Below, in pieces: positions 9,172 through 20,300 of a stretch of DNA of 64,000 nucleotides. The stretch comes from Allomyces arbusculus (lineage: Eukaryota; Blastocladiomycota; Blastocladiomycetes; Blastocladiales; Blastocladiaceae). Position numbers and translations under genes: made by a program. The first letter of the stretch is position 1, and each line of letters starts with the position of its first letter. The notes under the pieces are model-generated. The model was not told the origin of the DNA. It made no database searches and saw nothing but the letters and a program-made list of their open reading frames with translations. Where the stretch lies: positions 181,574 to 245,573 of the forward strand of contig JADHYV010000033.1 in the NCBI GenBank assembly GCA_027604705.1, given 5' to 3'.

Positions 9172-11088
9172 ATGATGACGGGCCTGCCGACCGCGCCCTC
9201 GGCGGCCGCCAACGCTGTGGCCCCGCACCCGGGCGCGACCACGCGCGTCACGACTATGCCCGACGGCCCCTGGCGCGCACTTCGCGGCGCTCCCCCTGTC
9301 CTTGCGCTCGACGCCTACGTCCCCGCCGCTGACACTAAAGGTAAATGGGCCAAGCGCGAAGTGCGGTTCGACGGCCGCCTGCTCGTTTGTCTCGACACGA
9401 CCAAGCACAAGGCCGAGTTTGCCATGGACGCGCCCGTCGCCGTCGTGAACGGCGGCACCGTCCCGGACTCGGCGCTGGTCCTGAAACGGTCGTCGCCGCT
9501 CATGGCCACGCCCGAACACGTCTGGGAGTACTGGACCGCACCGGTCGCGCACGACGCTGAGGATTCCAGCGACGACACGTCCCTCGGCGACGTGCTGGCC
9601 ACGCCCGTACACTTGGTGGCCAAACATTTCCAGGTGCCGCTGTGGACGATGCCCGTCTCGGCCATGGCGGGCGTGCGCGTGCTCGTCCCACCGTCGTCGG
9701 CGCTGCCGGCCGCGAAGCGGTGGCGGCATCCACTGACCGTGGCCATCGACGCGCGGTACGGGCGGTCGCAAGTCCTGCGCCCGAAATCCGAGACCGATCT
9801 GCACGTCTTGCTGTACGCACTGCAAACCGCCATCCTGGCCGCCAACGCCGCCGCCAAGCCCGCCGCGACTGGACCGACCGAGTCGGACCGCGCGCGCGCG
9901 CACCGCCGCGGTTCTCCCTCGCCCCCTCGCCCGCGTCCGGTCGCCACAGGCCACCAACGGACGGGCAGTTCCAGCCGGTCCACGCAGCCGCCCCCGCGCC
10001 CGCGGATCTGGCACTGGGCGACGGTGCACGGGTCCCCGCCGTCGGACGCGCCGCAGCCGGACCCGCGGTTCTTCCCGATCTGCGAGCGCGATTACCCGAC
10101 GTTGGCGCTGAATGCGCGGCGGCAAATGCCGTTCCGGCTGGCCGTGTCGATCCCGCCGCCGAGGATGTTCCAGGGCGCCAGTAAGCCGCAGCCACTGAAG
10201 AATAAGAGCGTGAGCAAACCCAAGCCGGCGCCGGTGCCCGCGGAACCGGAGCCGGAACCCGCAGTCGCTGCACCGAAGCCCACGGTGGGCGGGTCGGTCC
10301 GCACGACGCCGGTCCTCGCGCCCGTGACGCTGACCGGGACCGGATCTCTGCCGGCCTCGACCTCCAACACGCCGCGACCCGCGGCCGCCGCACGGCCACG
10401 ACTGCACGTGCCTCAACTCGCGGTGCTGCCGCCGTCCGCCGTCCCACTGGCCTCGCCCCCGCACGCGGCGACTCCACCGGACGCGCCCGCGCCGGAACCC
10501 GTCGCGCAACAACTGCCGCCGTCGCTGTCACTGCACCTGCCGCCACCGTTGGCGGTCGACGACCTCGACCCGTCGGCACTCTACTCGCAACTGATGCTCC
10601 TGTCGCCGCTGCTCGCGGAAAAGCGACTCTCCACTTTACTCTTGGGCAAACCGCCGTCCCCGTCGTTCCCGGCACCCTCGGCGCCCGGATCCCCGGCCGC
10701 GCCGCAGGGGGACCTTCTGGCCCTGCCACTCCCGCCACCCATCCCCGCAAACGACGAACTCGCCGGATCCGATTTACCTCCCCGAACGGTCTCGTTGGTC
10801 GCCATGTCGCCGCGCCCGCGCGTGCAGCGGCGCACCGGGTCGCCGATCGCGCGGCCCAGGCCGCTACTGGAAGCGGCCGCGGCCGCGGCGTCGGGTGGGC
10901 GTGGAGTGCCGTCGATTGCGACGTCGGTCCACGAGCTGCTCAGGGAAGGGTCGGAGGTGGGCGCGGATATCAGCGTGATCTTGCAGTTGTGGCAGGCGTT
11001 GGGGATGCCGGGGACGGTCGGGAGGGGGACGGCGGCGGCTGCGGCGCCGGCGGCCGAGGGCGGCGATGCGGAGGGTGGTGCCGAGTAG
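9172..11088 (+). CDS. Proline-rich protein with N-terminal PH-like region (638 aa)
   Basis: Single exon opening with two consecutive ATG codons. Residues about 50-225 look like a pleckstrin-homology fold interrupted by loops: a K.KWAKREVRFDGRLLVCLD strand pair, a region containing PLWTMPVSAMAGVRVLVP, then a strand with RYGRSQVL and a final helix (TDLHVLLYALQTAILAA) of the kind that closes PH domains. The rest is disordered, with Pro/Ala/Ser stretches and a short helical segment near the end (ISVILQLWQALGM). No catalytic motif is seen. It lies head-to-tail with the RGS gene. PH-like proteins usually bind phosphoinositides or partner proteins at membranes, but the fold assignment is weak and the function unknown. 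Confidence 0.6.
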   Translation: MMTGLPTAPSAAANAVAPHPGATTRVTTMPDGPWRALRGAPPVLALDAYVPAADTKGKWAKREVRFDGRLLVCLDTTKHKAEFAMDAPVAVVNGGTVPDSALVLKRSSPLMATPEHVWEYWTAPVAHDAEDSSDDTSLGDVLATPVHLVAKHFQVPLWTMPVSAMAGVRVLVPPSSALPAAKRWRHPLTVAIDARYGRSQVLRPKSETDLHVLLYALQTAILAANAAAKPAATGPTESDRARAHRRGSPSPPRPRPVATGHQRTGSSSRSTQPPPRPRIWHWATVHGSPPSDAPQPDPRFFPICERDYPTLALNARRQMPFRLAVSIPPPRMFQGASKPQPLKNKSVSKPKPAPVPAEPEPEPAVAAPKPTVGGSVRTTPVLAPVTLTGTGSLPASTSNTPRPAAAARPRLHVPQLAVLPPSAVPLASPPHAATPPDAPAPEPVAQQLPPSLSLHLPPPLAVDDLDPSALYSQLMLLSPLLAEKRLSTLLLGKPPSPSFPAPSAPGSPAAPQGDLLALPLPPPIPANDELAGSDLPPRTVSLVAMSPRPRVQRRTGSPIARPRPLLEAAAAAASGGRGVPSIATSVHELLREGSEVGADISVILQLWQALGMPGTVGRGTAAAAAPAAEGGDAEGGAE

Positions 11089-12190
11089 AACGAGGGAACC
11101 GGCGGGGAGTAATGGAACAGGTTCAAGGAACGAGGAAACGGCCGCTCGGACGCGACGAGGCGGACGAATCCATCAGGCGACCGTGGCAACGGCGCAGTCG
11201 CGTCGTGCGCGTGCCTGTGCGCGTCCGGCCGACGCGGGCAGGAGGGCGATTGGGCCAGACGGGCCAGAGTATTTATTCAATGGATGGCGGAGAGCGGCGC
11301 CGGAGACGCGTTTGCTCCGGCGCCAGGAACGGGGAACCGAAGTTGATGGAGCCGGTGATGGAAAATAGAGCGAATAATCTTACGCGGACACGTCGCCTGG
11401 CGGCGGCGACGTCATGGCGCGGCGGCCGGTGAAGGGAGGCGTTGCGCGCGTGCACTGGTCGTCTTGGCGTGGGTTGGTGGTTCGCGCGCTCGTTGGTGAG
11501 GTGCGCGCGCCTGCTTCTGCTTGCTTGCGTGCGTGCGTGCGTGTCGGGGCCGTCGTTCAAATGCCAACGTCTCTGAGCGCTCCACCCTCCGCCGTGTTCG
11601 CTCTCTCTCGCTCTCTCTCCCCCCCTCTCTCTCTCTCTGCCTCTCTCCCAGCTCTCCCAGCTCGTCGTCCTCGACCGTCCACCCTCGCTTCGTTGCTCGT
11701 GCTCGCGCCTGTTGCGCGTGCCCTCGTCCTTGTCGTCCTCGCTTGCACCAACTTGCGGACAACGGTCTGCCGCGCACCCGTCTGCACGTCGCCGCCGCCG
11801 CCACGGCCCCAGACGGCAAGTCGGCCGCGCCCCCCCAACGCCCGTGCACGGTCCCTGCTGTCGCGCGAGCGTCTTCTCGATTGCTTGCTTGGGCCGCCCC
11901 CCATCGACTGCGGCGCGCTCCCGTTCAAGACACGTCGCGCGCGCGCACGGTGTTTGTTCGCCACACGCTGGGTTTCAGGCTTCAGCTACGAGCCGCAGCA
12001 GCAACAGCAGCGGCGACTCAAGCGCGCCGAGGTCGAGGTCACCGTCGACCATCACTTCGACCCAGCTGCCGCTCTACCGCACCCGCATTGCCCGCCTCGC
12101 CCTCGTCCAGCGCCCGCAGTCTCCAAACTCGTCAGCCGCGCGCGCCGCTCCACCACGGCGTCGTCTCCTGCACCCGCACCAACCACCAAT
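11089..12190. other. Intergenic region and presumed long 5' leader of the RGS gene
   Basis: About 1.1 kb. Contains TGCG repeats near 11523-11543 and a CT-rich tract at about 11597-11650, a common promoter/start-site feature in fungi. A plus-strand frame is open from 11414 straight into the RGS protein, but its product is low-complexity Ser/Arg/Pro and unlike coding sequence, so I treat it as leader. Confidence 0.5.
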
Positions 12191-13315
12191 ATGCTAGCCG
12201 GCGTGCGCGCCGGCGCGCCCACCGCCATGCTCTCGGCCGGCACTCCGGCCCCACGGTCGTCCTCGTCCGCACGCGGCAACCGTTCCCGGTCGGCTTCTGC
12301 CGCCTCGGCTGCCGCTGCTGCCGCCGCCGCGGCCGTCGCTGCCGCGACCGTCGTCACTGCCGGCGGCGGCGGCGGATCCCCCTCGGCCAGTCTGGACGTG
12401 GCCGCCAGCACGAACCGGCGCGGGTCCGTGACGGGCCGCAAACTCTACAATTTTTTCGGGGACTTGCCGCCACTCGACGTGTCGCTGGCCGAAATCCAGG
12501 GCGAGGGACTGCGCGCGATGCTGCACGCCAAGTTACCGCTGTGTTATTTCCTGCACGCGCTGCTCGACGAGTACTCGGCCGAGAATCTGTTTTTTGTCTT
12601 GGAGGTGGACCGGTACGAGGCGACCCCCTTTGCCGACGCGGTGCAGCATCTCCAGGCGGCGTTTTCGCTGTTCGAGACCTACTTGGGCCACGGGTCGCAG
12701 CTGGAAGTGAATGTGGACGACCGTGTGCGGAAGGGGGTCGTCAAGGAGTTGGCGCGCCTGAGTCGCGCCTGCGCGCACGCGACCAAGGCCGAAGCGTCGT
12801 CGGCCGCGAGCGAGTCGAGTGCGGGCCCGAGTCTGGCCGTCGGCCTGCGGCACCTGTTCCTCCCCGCGAAAACCGCCGTCCTGAGCTTGCTCGACGCGTC
12901 GTACGCGAAATTCGCGCGGTCGCCCTTGGCCGCACGCATGGCCGCCGAACTCGAGACGGCGACGACCGACGCGGCCGATGGCGGCGGGACCGTCTACACG
13001 CCACGCGCGCGCCACTTTGCGCTGAATGTGCTCGTCGAGTACATGGACCGCCACGGGCTGCTCGCGCCGCCGCCGCCCAGTGCCGCGAGTATGCCGAATG
13101 CCGCGGTCGATATCTCGGCGCCAACGTCGGCCGTGGACGATGGGAGCGAGGTCGGGAGTAGCGTGGCCGGAGCGGCGGCGGCGATGTCGTTGCTGACGCA
13201 CGGCGATCCGGCGACGCGGCATGCGCTGATGCGCCGGATGCTCCAGGGGTTTGGGATCACGTTGCTGGGTGTGGATTTGGTCGCGTATGCGAATGCCGTG
13301 CTCAGGGAGCCGTGA
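12191..13315 (+). CDS. RGS-domain protein (374 aa)
   Basis: Single exon. Residues 1-80 are Ala/Ser/Gly-rich. An RGS domain spans about residues 86-265: FFGDLPP, a first helix, CYFLHALLDEYSAENLFFVLEVDRY (the E.E..L.F. core of the fold), SQLEVNVDDRVRKGV, and VLSLLDASYAKFARSPLAARM, which matches the helix containing the conserved DSY.RF. A loop of about 45 residues splits the domain. RGS proteins speed up GTP hydrolysis by heterotrimeric G-protein alpha subunits. No membrane segments or DEP domain accompany it, unlike Sst2. The ATG at CACCAATATG was chosen over an open upstream extension because the extension lacks coding character. Confidence 0.85.
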   Translation: MLAGVRAGAPTAMLSAGTPAPRSSSSARGNRSRSASAASAAAAAAAAAVAAATVVTAGGGGGSPSASLDVAASTNRRGSVTGRKLYNFFGDLPPLDVSLAEIQGEGLRAMLHAKLPLCYFLHALLDEYSAENLFFVLEVDRYEATPFADAVQHLQAAFSLFETYLGHGSQLEVNVDDRVRKGVVKELARLSRACAHATKAEASSAASESSAGPSLAVGLRHLFLPAKTAVLSLLDASYAKFARSPLAARMAAELETATTDAADGGGTVYTPRARHFALNVLVEYMDRHGLLAPPPPSAASMPNAAVDISAPTSAVDDGSEVGSSVAGAAAAMSLLTHGDPATRHALMRRMLQGFGITLLGVDLVAYANAVLREP

Positions 13316-14243
13316 GCGGGGTCGGGTTGGGTTAGGAATGGTTTTGGGTTTGGACGATGCAATTTTGATCCGTTTTTGTTGCAGGACTTGTTGCGGCGCA
13401 CCCGTCAGGGTGCGGTCAGTCAGGGAACGCGTTGCTCATGGCCAGCCGGCGTCGTCGCGACGGGGTCCCCGCCGCGCAGGTCGCCGGTCACGGTTCAGCG
13501 CTCGCGGGGAGGGGGTGGAGAAGGTGACGGCAAGGACGGAAAAGCAGGTGCAGAGGCCGGGACATGTCGAAGGTCTGTCACTTGACAAGTGCATTCGCGT
13601 CCCCGATGCTGACATTTCCTGTTGGCAGGAGGGAGGATGTGGGTCGCCGCACTCGCCGTGGTCCAGCGGCGTCGGCAACCGGTGGAGAAGATAGCCATGA
13701 CCTGGACGAAACCTGCTCCGCTCTTGTGCAGACGTCGGCGGTAGGCTGCGGGCGGGGTAAGTGGAGACGCGGTTGCAATCCTCTCAAGCCGACTTGTCTG
13801 GAGCGCGGCATTCCAAACCTCAACCAGACAAAGGATCACGCACGTCCACAGTTGCTTAGTAGGGAATCGTAAAATCTTGTAGAGAGACTAGAGATATCGA
13901 TACATGAGGGCACACGCCTAGAGAACATCAACCAAGAGAACACAAGGGGCTCTGCCGGGATCGCACCAGGCGCCCGCGGCCTCAAGTGCTTATGTACAAG
14001 GGCAGCGTCGAAAAGAGATACAGTGGACCGGGAACGAAGAAATGCCAAACTATGGTTAATCGAAACCAACGAGTCGGGTGTAGACCAGGACATCGTCGAC
14101 GCGCAGCCGGGCCGGTTGGAGATCAGCGCGCTGATCGTGGAGGTATCAGGAAGGGAAGGGGAACAAGAAATCCAAGAACGGGGGCACCAGCAAATTATCC
14201 CTCAAATCTTGGCGGTCCTCTCTCTCTCTCCGCCGCCGGACGT
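13316..14243. other. Convergent intergenic region
   Basis: Between the RGS gene and H15 paralogue B. No coding bias on either strand. Contains a perfect 16-base palindrome at 14121-14136 and is otherwise featureless to me. Confidence 0.55.
14121..14136. repeat. Perfect 16-base palindrome
   Basis: GATCAGCGCGCTGATC is its own reverse complement, about 110 bases past the stop codon of H15 paralogue B. It could be a hairpin in the 3' UTR or a binding site for a dimeric protein, or chance. Confidence 0.7.
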
Positions 14244-14744
14244 TCACGGCGACGGCATCCCGGCCGTGGCACTGGCGCGCACTGCTGCTGCCGCGCTCAG
14301 CACGGGCGTTGGTGCATCGAGCCCGTCGCCAAACGCCGCTGCCAGGTACCCACCGGGCGTCGCGACCACGTCCACGTCCATGGCCATGCCCACCGCGCAC
14401 GCGGCGGCCGCAGCGGCCGCAACGGCAGCGGACGACACGTCCCAGCACGTGCCGTTTCCACCGGCGCTGGTCGCTTGCACGTCGGTCGAATACGGGGCGG
14501 CGGCGGCTGACGCGTACTGCAGCGTCGACATCCATGCGGCGACAAGCTGCCCGGCGGCCGTCGCGTTCCCGTGCGCGTCGGCGAGCGACATGTCGAGCGG
14601 CGGCATGCCGGCTGCGTCAGTCATCCCACTGCTGCCGAGGTACATCGACGACCCGGAGGGGGTCGCGTCGAGCGGGACCAATGGCGGCGACGCGAGGAAC
14701 GCCGACGCGGACGCGGCCGCGGTCAGATCGGTCTCGACCACCAC

Positions 14745-14792
<48 letters not shown>

Positions 14793-17394
14793 GTAGGCCA
14801 TGGCCATGAGCGCGGCCGTGTGCGCATCGAGGTACATCGTCTCGGCCGTCCCCGCGTGCGTGGCCGCACAGAACGCCGGCGACGCGACCGACTCGAGCGA
14901 CGCGGCCGGTGTCGGCATCAAGTGCGCCGCGGCCGGCACATTCCCACTCTCGCCGATCATCTCGATCCCGGGTACCGCTACGACCAGGTCGCGCGGAACG
15001 GCTCCGAGCGTCGGCACGTGTTCGTCCGGGTCCACGTACCGGCGGCGCGACGGCCGCGCGCCCATACCCGCGCCCGCGGCAGTGGCGGCGGGGCTCATGC
15101 AGACGAGCATCGGGTCGGCGGCCGCCGCCGTGGCTGCATGGGCGGCTGCTGCCGCTGCCGCGTCGGCTGCCGCGTGCATGGCCGACACGAGCCGCGCACC
15201 AAACTCGGCATCTTGTGGCGAGACCGGCAGCGGGAGCGGGTTCACGAGTGCCTGTGGGTTGATGCACTGGTCGCGCAAGACCGCGGCTGGGTCGACGGGT
15301 GCCGTCGCCGGACGCACACCCGCGGCGGCAGTGGCGGCGGCGGTCGACGCGGGCATGAACGGCGACATAGGCGACATGAGTCCCGTCGCCGCGTAGTGGT
15401 GCGCGACGGCGGCGCCGCCATGCGGGTGGAACGCCGGCGCCGGCGCAAACACCGAGTAGGGCGCGGGCACAAAATGGGTGTGCTGCGTCGGTGACGTCGT
15501 GGTCGTGGCCGGGAGCATGGGTGTCGGCAGGTGCGTCGTGTACTCGGACGCCGTGGGCGACGCGACCGAGGACGCGTGGGTGTGGTCGAGCCGCATGCGC
15601 TCGAGAATCATCGTCGGCGACGAGAGCTCACCAGCGGCCGAGTGCGCTGGCGGGATCTTGATACTTGGCGGCGGTGGTGCGCGCTTGCCCGCGCGTAACG
15701 CCAGCGACGGCGGGGACGTGAGCTGGATCGGCCACCCGCCACCTCCGTTGCCCGTGGTCGCGGTCATCGATGCCGTGGGCTCGGGCGCCGTGCGTGCGCG
15801 CTTGCGTGGCGGGCGACCGGGCGTGCCGGGCATCGTAGTCGTCCAGGTCGCGAGGTCAGGCGACGTGTGCGTCCCACGCGACGACGTGGGGCGCGACACA
15901 AGCGAGACGCCCTCGTCAATCGGCGGCTGCTGATGCTGGTCGAGATGATGCGTCATGGCCGGGTGCGCGAGCGTGAACGTGCGGCCGCCGCTATAGTCGT
16001 GCGCATCGCCATACTGATCATGACCGCGGTCGTCGGGGGTCGCGGCCGCCGGCTTCTTCTTTTTGCTGCGCGACTTGCCGCTGCGCCGGCGCGCGTCCCC
16101 CCTCGCGCCGCCGCCGCTTGCATCTGCCGCCGACCCCGACGCCGCCGCGGCGCGCACGGCCTCGGCCGCACGGAGTCGATCAGCGTCGGTCATGGGCGTG
16201 ATGGCGGCGTTGGGCTTGGCGCGGCCACGCACGCGCGCGCCCTGGTAGTCCGGGTTCAGTCGGTACCGGCGATTGTCGCGTAAAAAGCGCGACTTGCGCC
16301 ATGCCTTTTTCAAAGCCTGCGTTGCTGACCCCTTGAACTGCACGGGCAGGTAGGCGCCGTAGGTCATGGCCATCCACGCGTAGATCTCGCGCGGCGGGTG
16401 GCCCTGCGGGTCGCCGAGCGCCGTGATGGCCTAGGACGTGGGGCGTGGGGTTGGGTGAGTTGAGGAAGACGAGAACAGAGCGCGGCGAGAAGGAACGGGA
16501 AGAGAGCATCAACCGTACCTGCGCAATCATCTCCTCGTACGAAGGCACGAGATCCACGTCGCCGCCGCCGCCGCCGCCGCCACCCACGAAGGCGTCAGCA
16601 TCTTGGTCGGGCAGCAGAGGCACATGGTGACTCGACGGCGGTGGTGCGGGGGTGGCGACGGTCTGCGAGGCGTTGGCGCCACTCCTGCCGCGCCGAGACT
16701 GCGCGGCCGTGAGCTGGCTCGGGTGTTGCAACGTCGTCGTTGGCCGAGGGGGTGCCGGGCCGTCGCGTGTGCGAGCGTCCGTCGTGTCCTCGTCGACGTA
16801 CTCGTCCTCGTCGAGATCCTCTTCGGCGTCGCGGTCGCCGTCGCTGCTGTTGCCGTCGCTGCAGCCGCTGCCATTCGCATCGTGGCACGCGTCGTGGTCA
16901 CCACGGGCCGTGGAACGCGTTCCATGATCCCCCTTGCGTCCTGTCGTGGCACGTGCCACCATCGCGCGCGCGCGCCCATCTCCGTCTTCCACGCCGCCTT
17001 CGCTGTCCTCCTCATCCGACAAGTCATCGTCGTCGTCGTTCTCATCCACGTCCTCCATCATCTCATTCAGCGCAATCCACGACTCAAGCGTGTTCTCGGG
17101 CAACCGGCGCGCGTCGCGCGGCAAACCCGACGACGCCGCGTCGTCTACCGCGCGACTCACCGCGCGCACCGGCGGCTCGGCCCAGTCGCCGTCGTCCTCT
17201 TCGTCGTCGTCGACGTCCATAACCATGGCCGACGACGGCCGGTCGTCGTTGACGCGACGGTGCCGCCGCGGCAGCGGTGGCGGCATCGCGTCGAGCAGCG
17301 CGTTGCCGTAGGTCGTCGAGCTTGCCGACGACGGGCGCGACGCGGATGGCGGTGGAGGTGGCGGCGGCAGCGGTGCCGAGGCGAGCGGGAACAT
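14244..17394 (-). CDS. Long nuclear-type protein with linker-histone-like (H15) winged helix, paralogue B (1,020 aa)
   Basis: Two exons on the minus strand, 17394-16519 and 16430-14244. The N-terminal 285 residues are strongly acidic (DDDEEDD and long Asp/Glu runs), unlike paralogue A. Residues 286-352 hold the same winged helix as paralogue A: YEEMIAQAITALG, PPREIYAWMAMTYG, LPVQFKGSATQALKKAWRK and RYRLNP. A basic stretch (KSRSKKKKP) follows, then long Ala/Pro/Ser/Thr-rich sequence with a poly-Gln tract. An in-frame TGA upstream of 17394 fixes the start region. The intron falls three codons away from that of paralogue A in the alignment, so the introns may not be shared. Function is inferred only as DNA or chromatin binding. 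Confidence 0.75.
14745..14793. repeat. CTG/CAG trinucleotide repeat encoding poly-Gln
   Basis: Nearly pure CTG units (one TTG interruption) on the plus strand, read as about 17 Gln codons in H15 paralogue B. Likely length-variable between strains. Confidence 0.95.
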
Positions 17395-20300
17395 GGCGGC
17401 GGTGTTTGGATCGAGGGCAGGCGGCGGGTGCGGCGGGTACCGTGGCGCCGCGTGTCACGCGAGTGAGCGGGTGGGTGGTAGAAGCAGAACACGGGGGGCG
17501 CGCGCGCCGCCGGCGAATGCGTTGAGTTGACGCGTGCGCAGAGGAGCTGATGGAATGAGAGAGGGGGGGGGGGGGGGGAGCCGGGCGAGCGGTGCGCGGT
17601 GGAGAGACGCGGAGCTGGCGGCGCCGGCCGCGTCCTTTATAGCTGGGATGCGGCTGGCCCGCACGCCATCTCGCGAGCGCGCGCGCGCGAGTCCGGCCGC
17701 GGTCGCGTCGCGAGGACGTTCCCACGCGCGCAGAACGCGCCGACCGGGCGCAGTGGAGGGCACGGCGCGGCGGGCGGCCGCGGCGGGCAGCAGCGGTGGA
17801 GGAGCGAGCTGCCGAGTCGCGACGATCACGATCAGGCGAGCACGCGCGCCGTCGCACAGAACAGAACATGACGGTCAACCGCGACCTGCTCGCAGGCAAC
17901 CCCTCCGAGGAAGCAAGGGCGCGCGCGTAGGCACGGCGCTCCAATTTCCCGCGGACCAGGCGCCCCTGCACGCCTCCGTGCGCGATCGCGAACCCGCGCG
18001 CACGAGACGGGCCACGGGCGCCCTCGGCCCGTATTTGCTGTTCGCGTGGCAGAGGAGGGCCCGTGCCGAGTCGACAACGGCGGCGGATGAGCGACCCACC
18101 ACGCGGCGCCGCTGGGACGTTGGGGCGAGCGGCGCAGTACCACGCTGCTCCATGAGATAGGCACGGCGAGCGCGGCGCTACCGTGGGCCACGGCGGCAGC
18201 ACCGTGCTCGCCGTGAACCACGACCGCGCTCGCCACTGATGCACACGCGCGCCGGCGCGCGCACAATGAGCAACATGTCGACTCGCCGGCCGCACCGATG
18301 GTGGCACGGTCCACGCGTTGGCCTTTTGGCGCTTTTGGCGTTGACATGTCGACGAGGCGTGACACCTGCCTGCACAGACCGACGGCCCCACGGGTTTTCT
18401 CTGTTCGAGCCGAACGCGAATTTGGTGCCATCTCCCACAGCCGGCCATGAGCACCCATGCGCCCCTTGTTTGCCGACCGCGACGCAACTGAATGGAAAGA
18501 GGCAGAAGAGAGTTGCACGCGCGACCGGGCGCAGCGTTCCTCGCTGCAGCACCGCCGGTCCCCGGCTGTTCGCGGCAGTTGGTTGCTGGAGGTGGTACAG
18601 ATCAAATTGCGCGAGAAAAGGGGGAGAGCAATGGCCGGCGACGACGCTCGCGGGCGCGCAGGCCTCGCCCACCCCGCGGCTGTTGCGCAAGAGATCGGTA
18701 AGAGCGCGTCAAGTGGACCTGGGACCGCTCGCGACAGACGACGACAGCGACGACGAGGCGAGCACGCGTCAGCGCGCGACAGCGGTCGCGCGGCAGCGGC
18801 ATTCACTGCCACAGCCACGATCAAGACGAGGAGTAGAGCCAGAACGGGACGATGTACATCTGCTCGCGGCCGCTGGCGTGCTGCTGATGGCCAACGGCAC
18901 AAATGGCTATAGCTGCACCAGGACGCGCGCGCCGTTGACGTGCCGGCCAGCGACATGAATCGTCACCATGCGAGGCGGCGCCCCGCTCACGATGAATGAA
19001 ATGCAGCACCCGCGAGCGTCCCATCAAACGGTCGCATCCATCAAACAACCCCTGGCGTGGCCGTGCACGACCGGGCCGGCCACGATCATGCATGCACCAT
19101 GCCGGCCTTGGGGCGGCCGTCAAGCTGGGCCGTGTGCAGATGGCGGAACGCAGCCTACAGTGCGTGCCATCTGCACGAAAGCACCAGCTGGTCGCAGCAC
19201 GAACCAAGTGGAGCTGGACGGCCGGACATCATGCTGGCCGTGGCACCGCACGATGGACAGGCAGTCCGACCAAGAGAAATCGTGCTCGTCGTGTGTGCGC
19301 ATTTCGTAGCTCCACAAAGCGCACTGCTCGGCCCGGCACGTTTGTGGTGCTGATGGCCATGTCGCGTCGTCGTCGGCAATAACACTGCCACTCGTCAACG
19401 AGTGTGATTGGCGTTGTCGATCACAGAGACCTCCAAAGCATGCAAAAGAGAGGGCCCAGCACGCGAGCGAGCATGCGCAGTTCGCCGAGTTGTGACTGGT
19501 GAGTTGCCAAAATAAAGCGGCCCGGACGATATTGAACTGGTCGTTTTGGCAAAGTTGAGCCCTCTGGTCCAAGTGGGCGCAATCTGCCTTGGAGCATGAG
19601 TCGCGGCAGGGTTGGAGTCGCGGGAAGATCAGCAGCTTTGATGACCAGTGAGGCACGCTCGCTTGCAACTGATTGCTGCACTGTTTGGCACGACGGCGCC
19701 TGGATCTCTCGCGTTGCTCCAGGCGTTCATCGTCGCCGCTTTCTCACGAGTATCGAAATGATACCGCACGCACGCGGTATTGAGGGGCGCCAGCAACAGC
19801 GACGTGGCCCATGCTGTGGTCGGTCGGATGCGGTTGTTCTGTGGGTCGTTTCCTCGCGATCATGGCGCAGCAAGCTTGGCATCTGGTGACAGGGTCGCGT
19901 CTGACGCTTGTCAGGTGTCAGCGGAACCGCCTGCCTGCGCACGAGACATACATCGTCCTCACCAGTTCCCCTGACCTCACATTGAGCGCGCACCGGCGAC
20001 AAGACGACGACGACCGCGAAAACGGATGCCCTCAGACAACGCTCACCCGGCCTTGACGACGGTCGCAACCATGTCCACTCGCACAGGCAGCGACGCGGCC
20101 CACACCCGCACTTCGCACCCGGCGCCGCGCTGTACCGCGCCAGAATGTTAGATGCACAAAACCGAGAAATTTGACTGGCGGATCCACGAAATAATGGTAC
20201 AACAGGCATGCGTGCGCTGGTCCAGCTGCACGCGCACTCACAGATATAAACAAACGGCGCCGTCCAAAAGCGCACCAACCAGCGACTCGTCCCCATCCTC
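17395..20300. other. Gene-poor 2.9-kb region
   Basis: Includes the promoter of H15 paralogue B and a G16 run at 17563-17578. Several long open frames are present (the longest at 17832-18956 on the minus strand), but their products are Cys/Ser/Arg-rich without domain blocks or GC3 bias. No tRNA-like, repeat or mobile-element structure was recognised. It may hold an untranslated RNA that cannot be seen by eye. Confidence 0.45.
17636..17641 (-). promoter_or_regulatory. TATA box upstream of H15 paralogue B
   Basis: TATAAA on the minus strand 242 bases before the ATG, with a G16 run (on the plus strand, 17563-17578) between the box and the start codon. The distance implies a leader of about 200 bases, so this is less certain than the box of paralogue A. 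Confidence 0.4.

Noticed and set aside
11414-12190. In-frame upstream extension of the RGS gene
   Set aside because: The extension encodes low-complexity Ser/Arg/Pro sequence and includes a CT-rich promoter-like tract. The ATG at 12191 has the same CACCAATATG context as another gene.
17832-18956. 374-codon minus-strand open frame in the gene-poor region
   Set aside because: Product is rich in Cys, Ser and Arg without heptads, membrane spans or family blocks, and third-position bias is absent.
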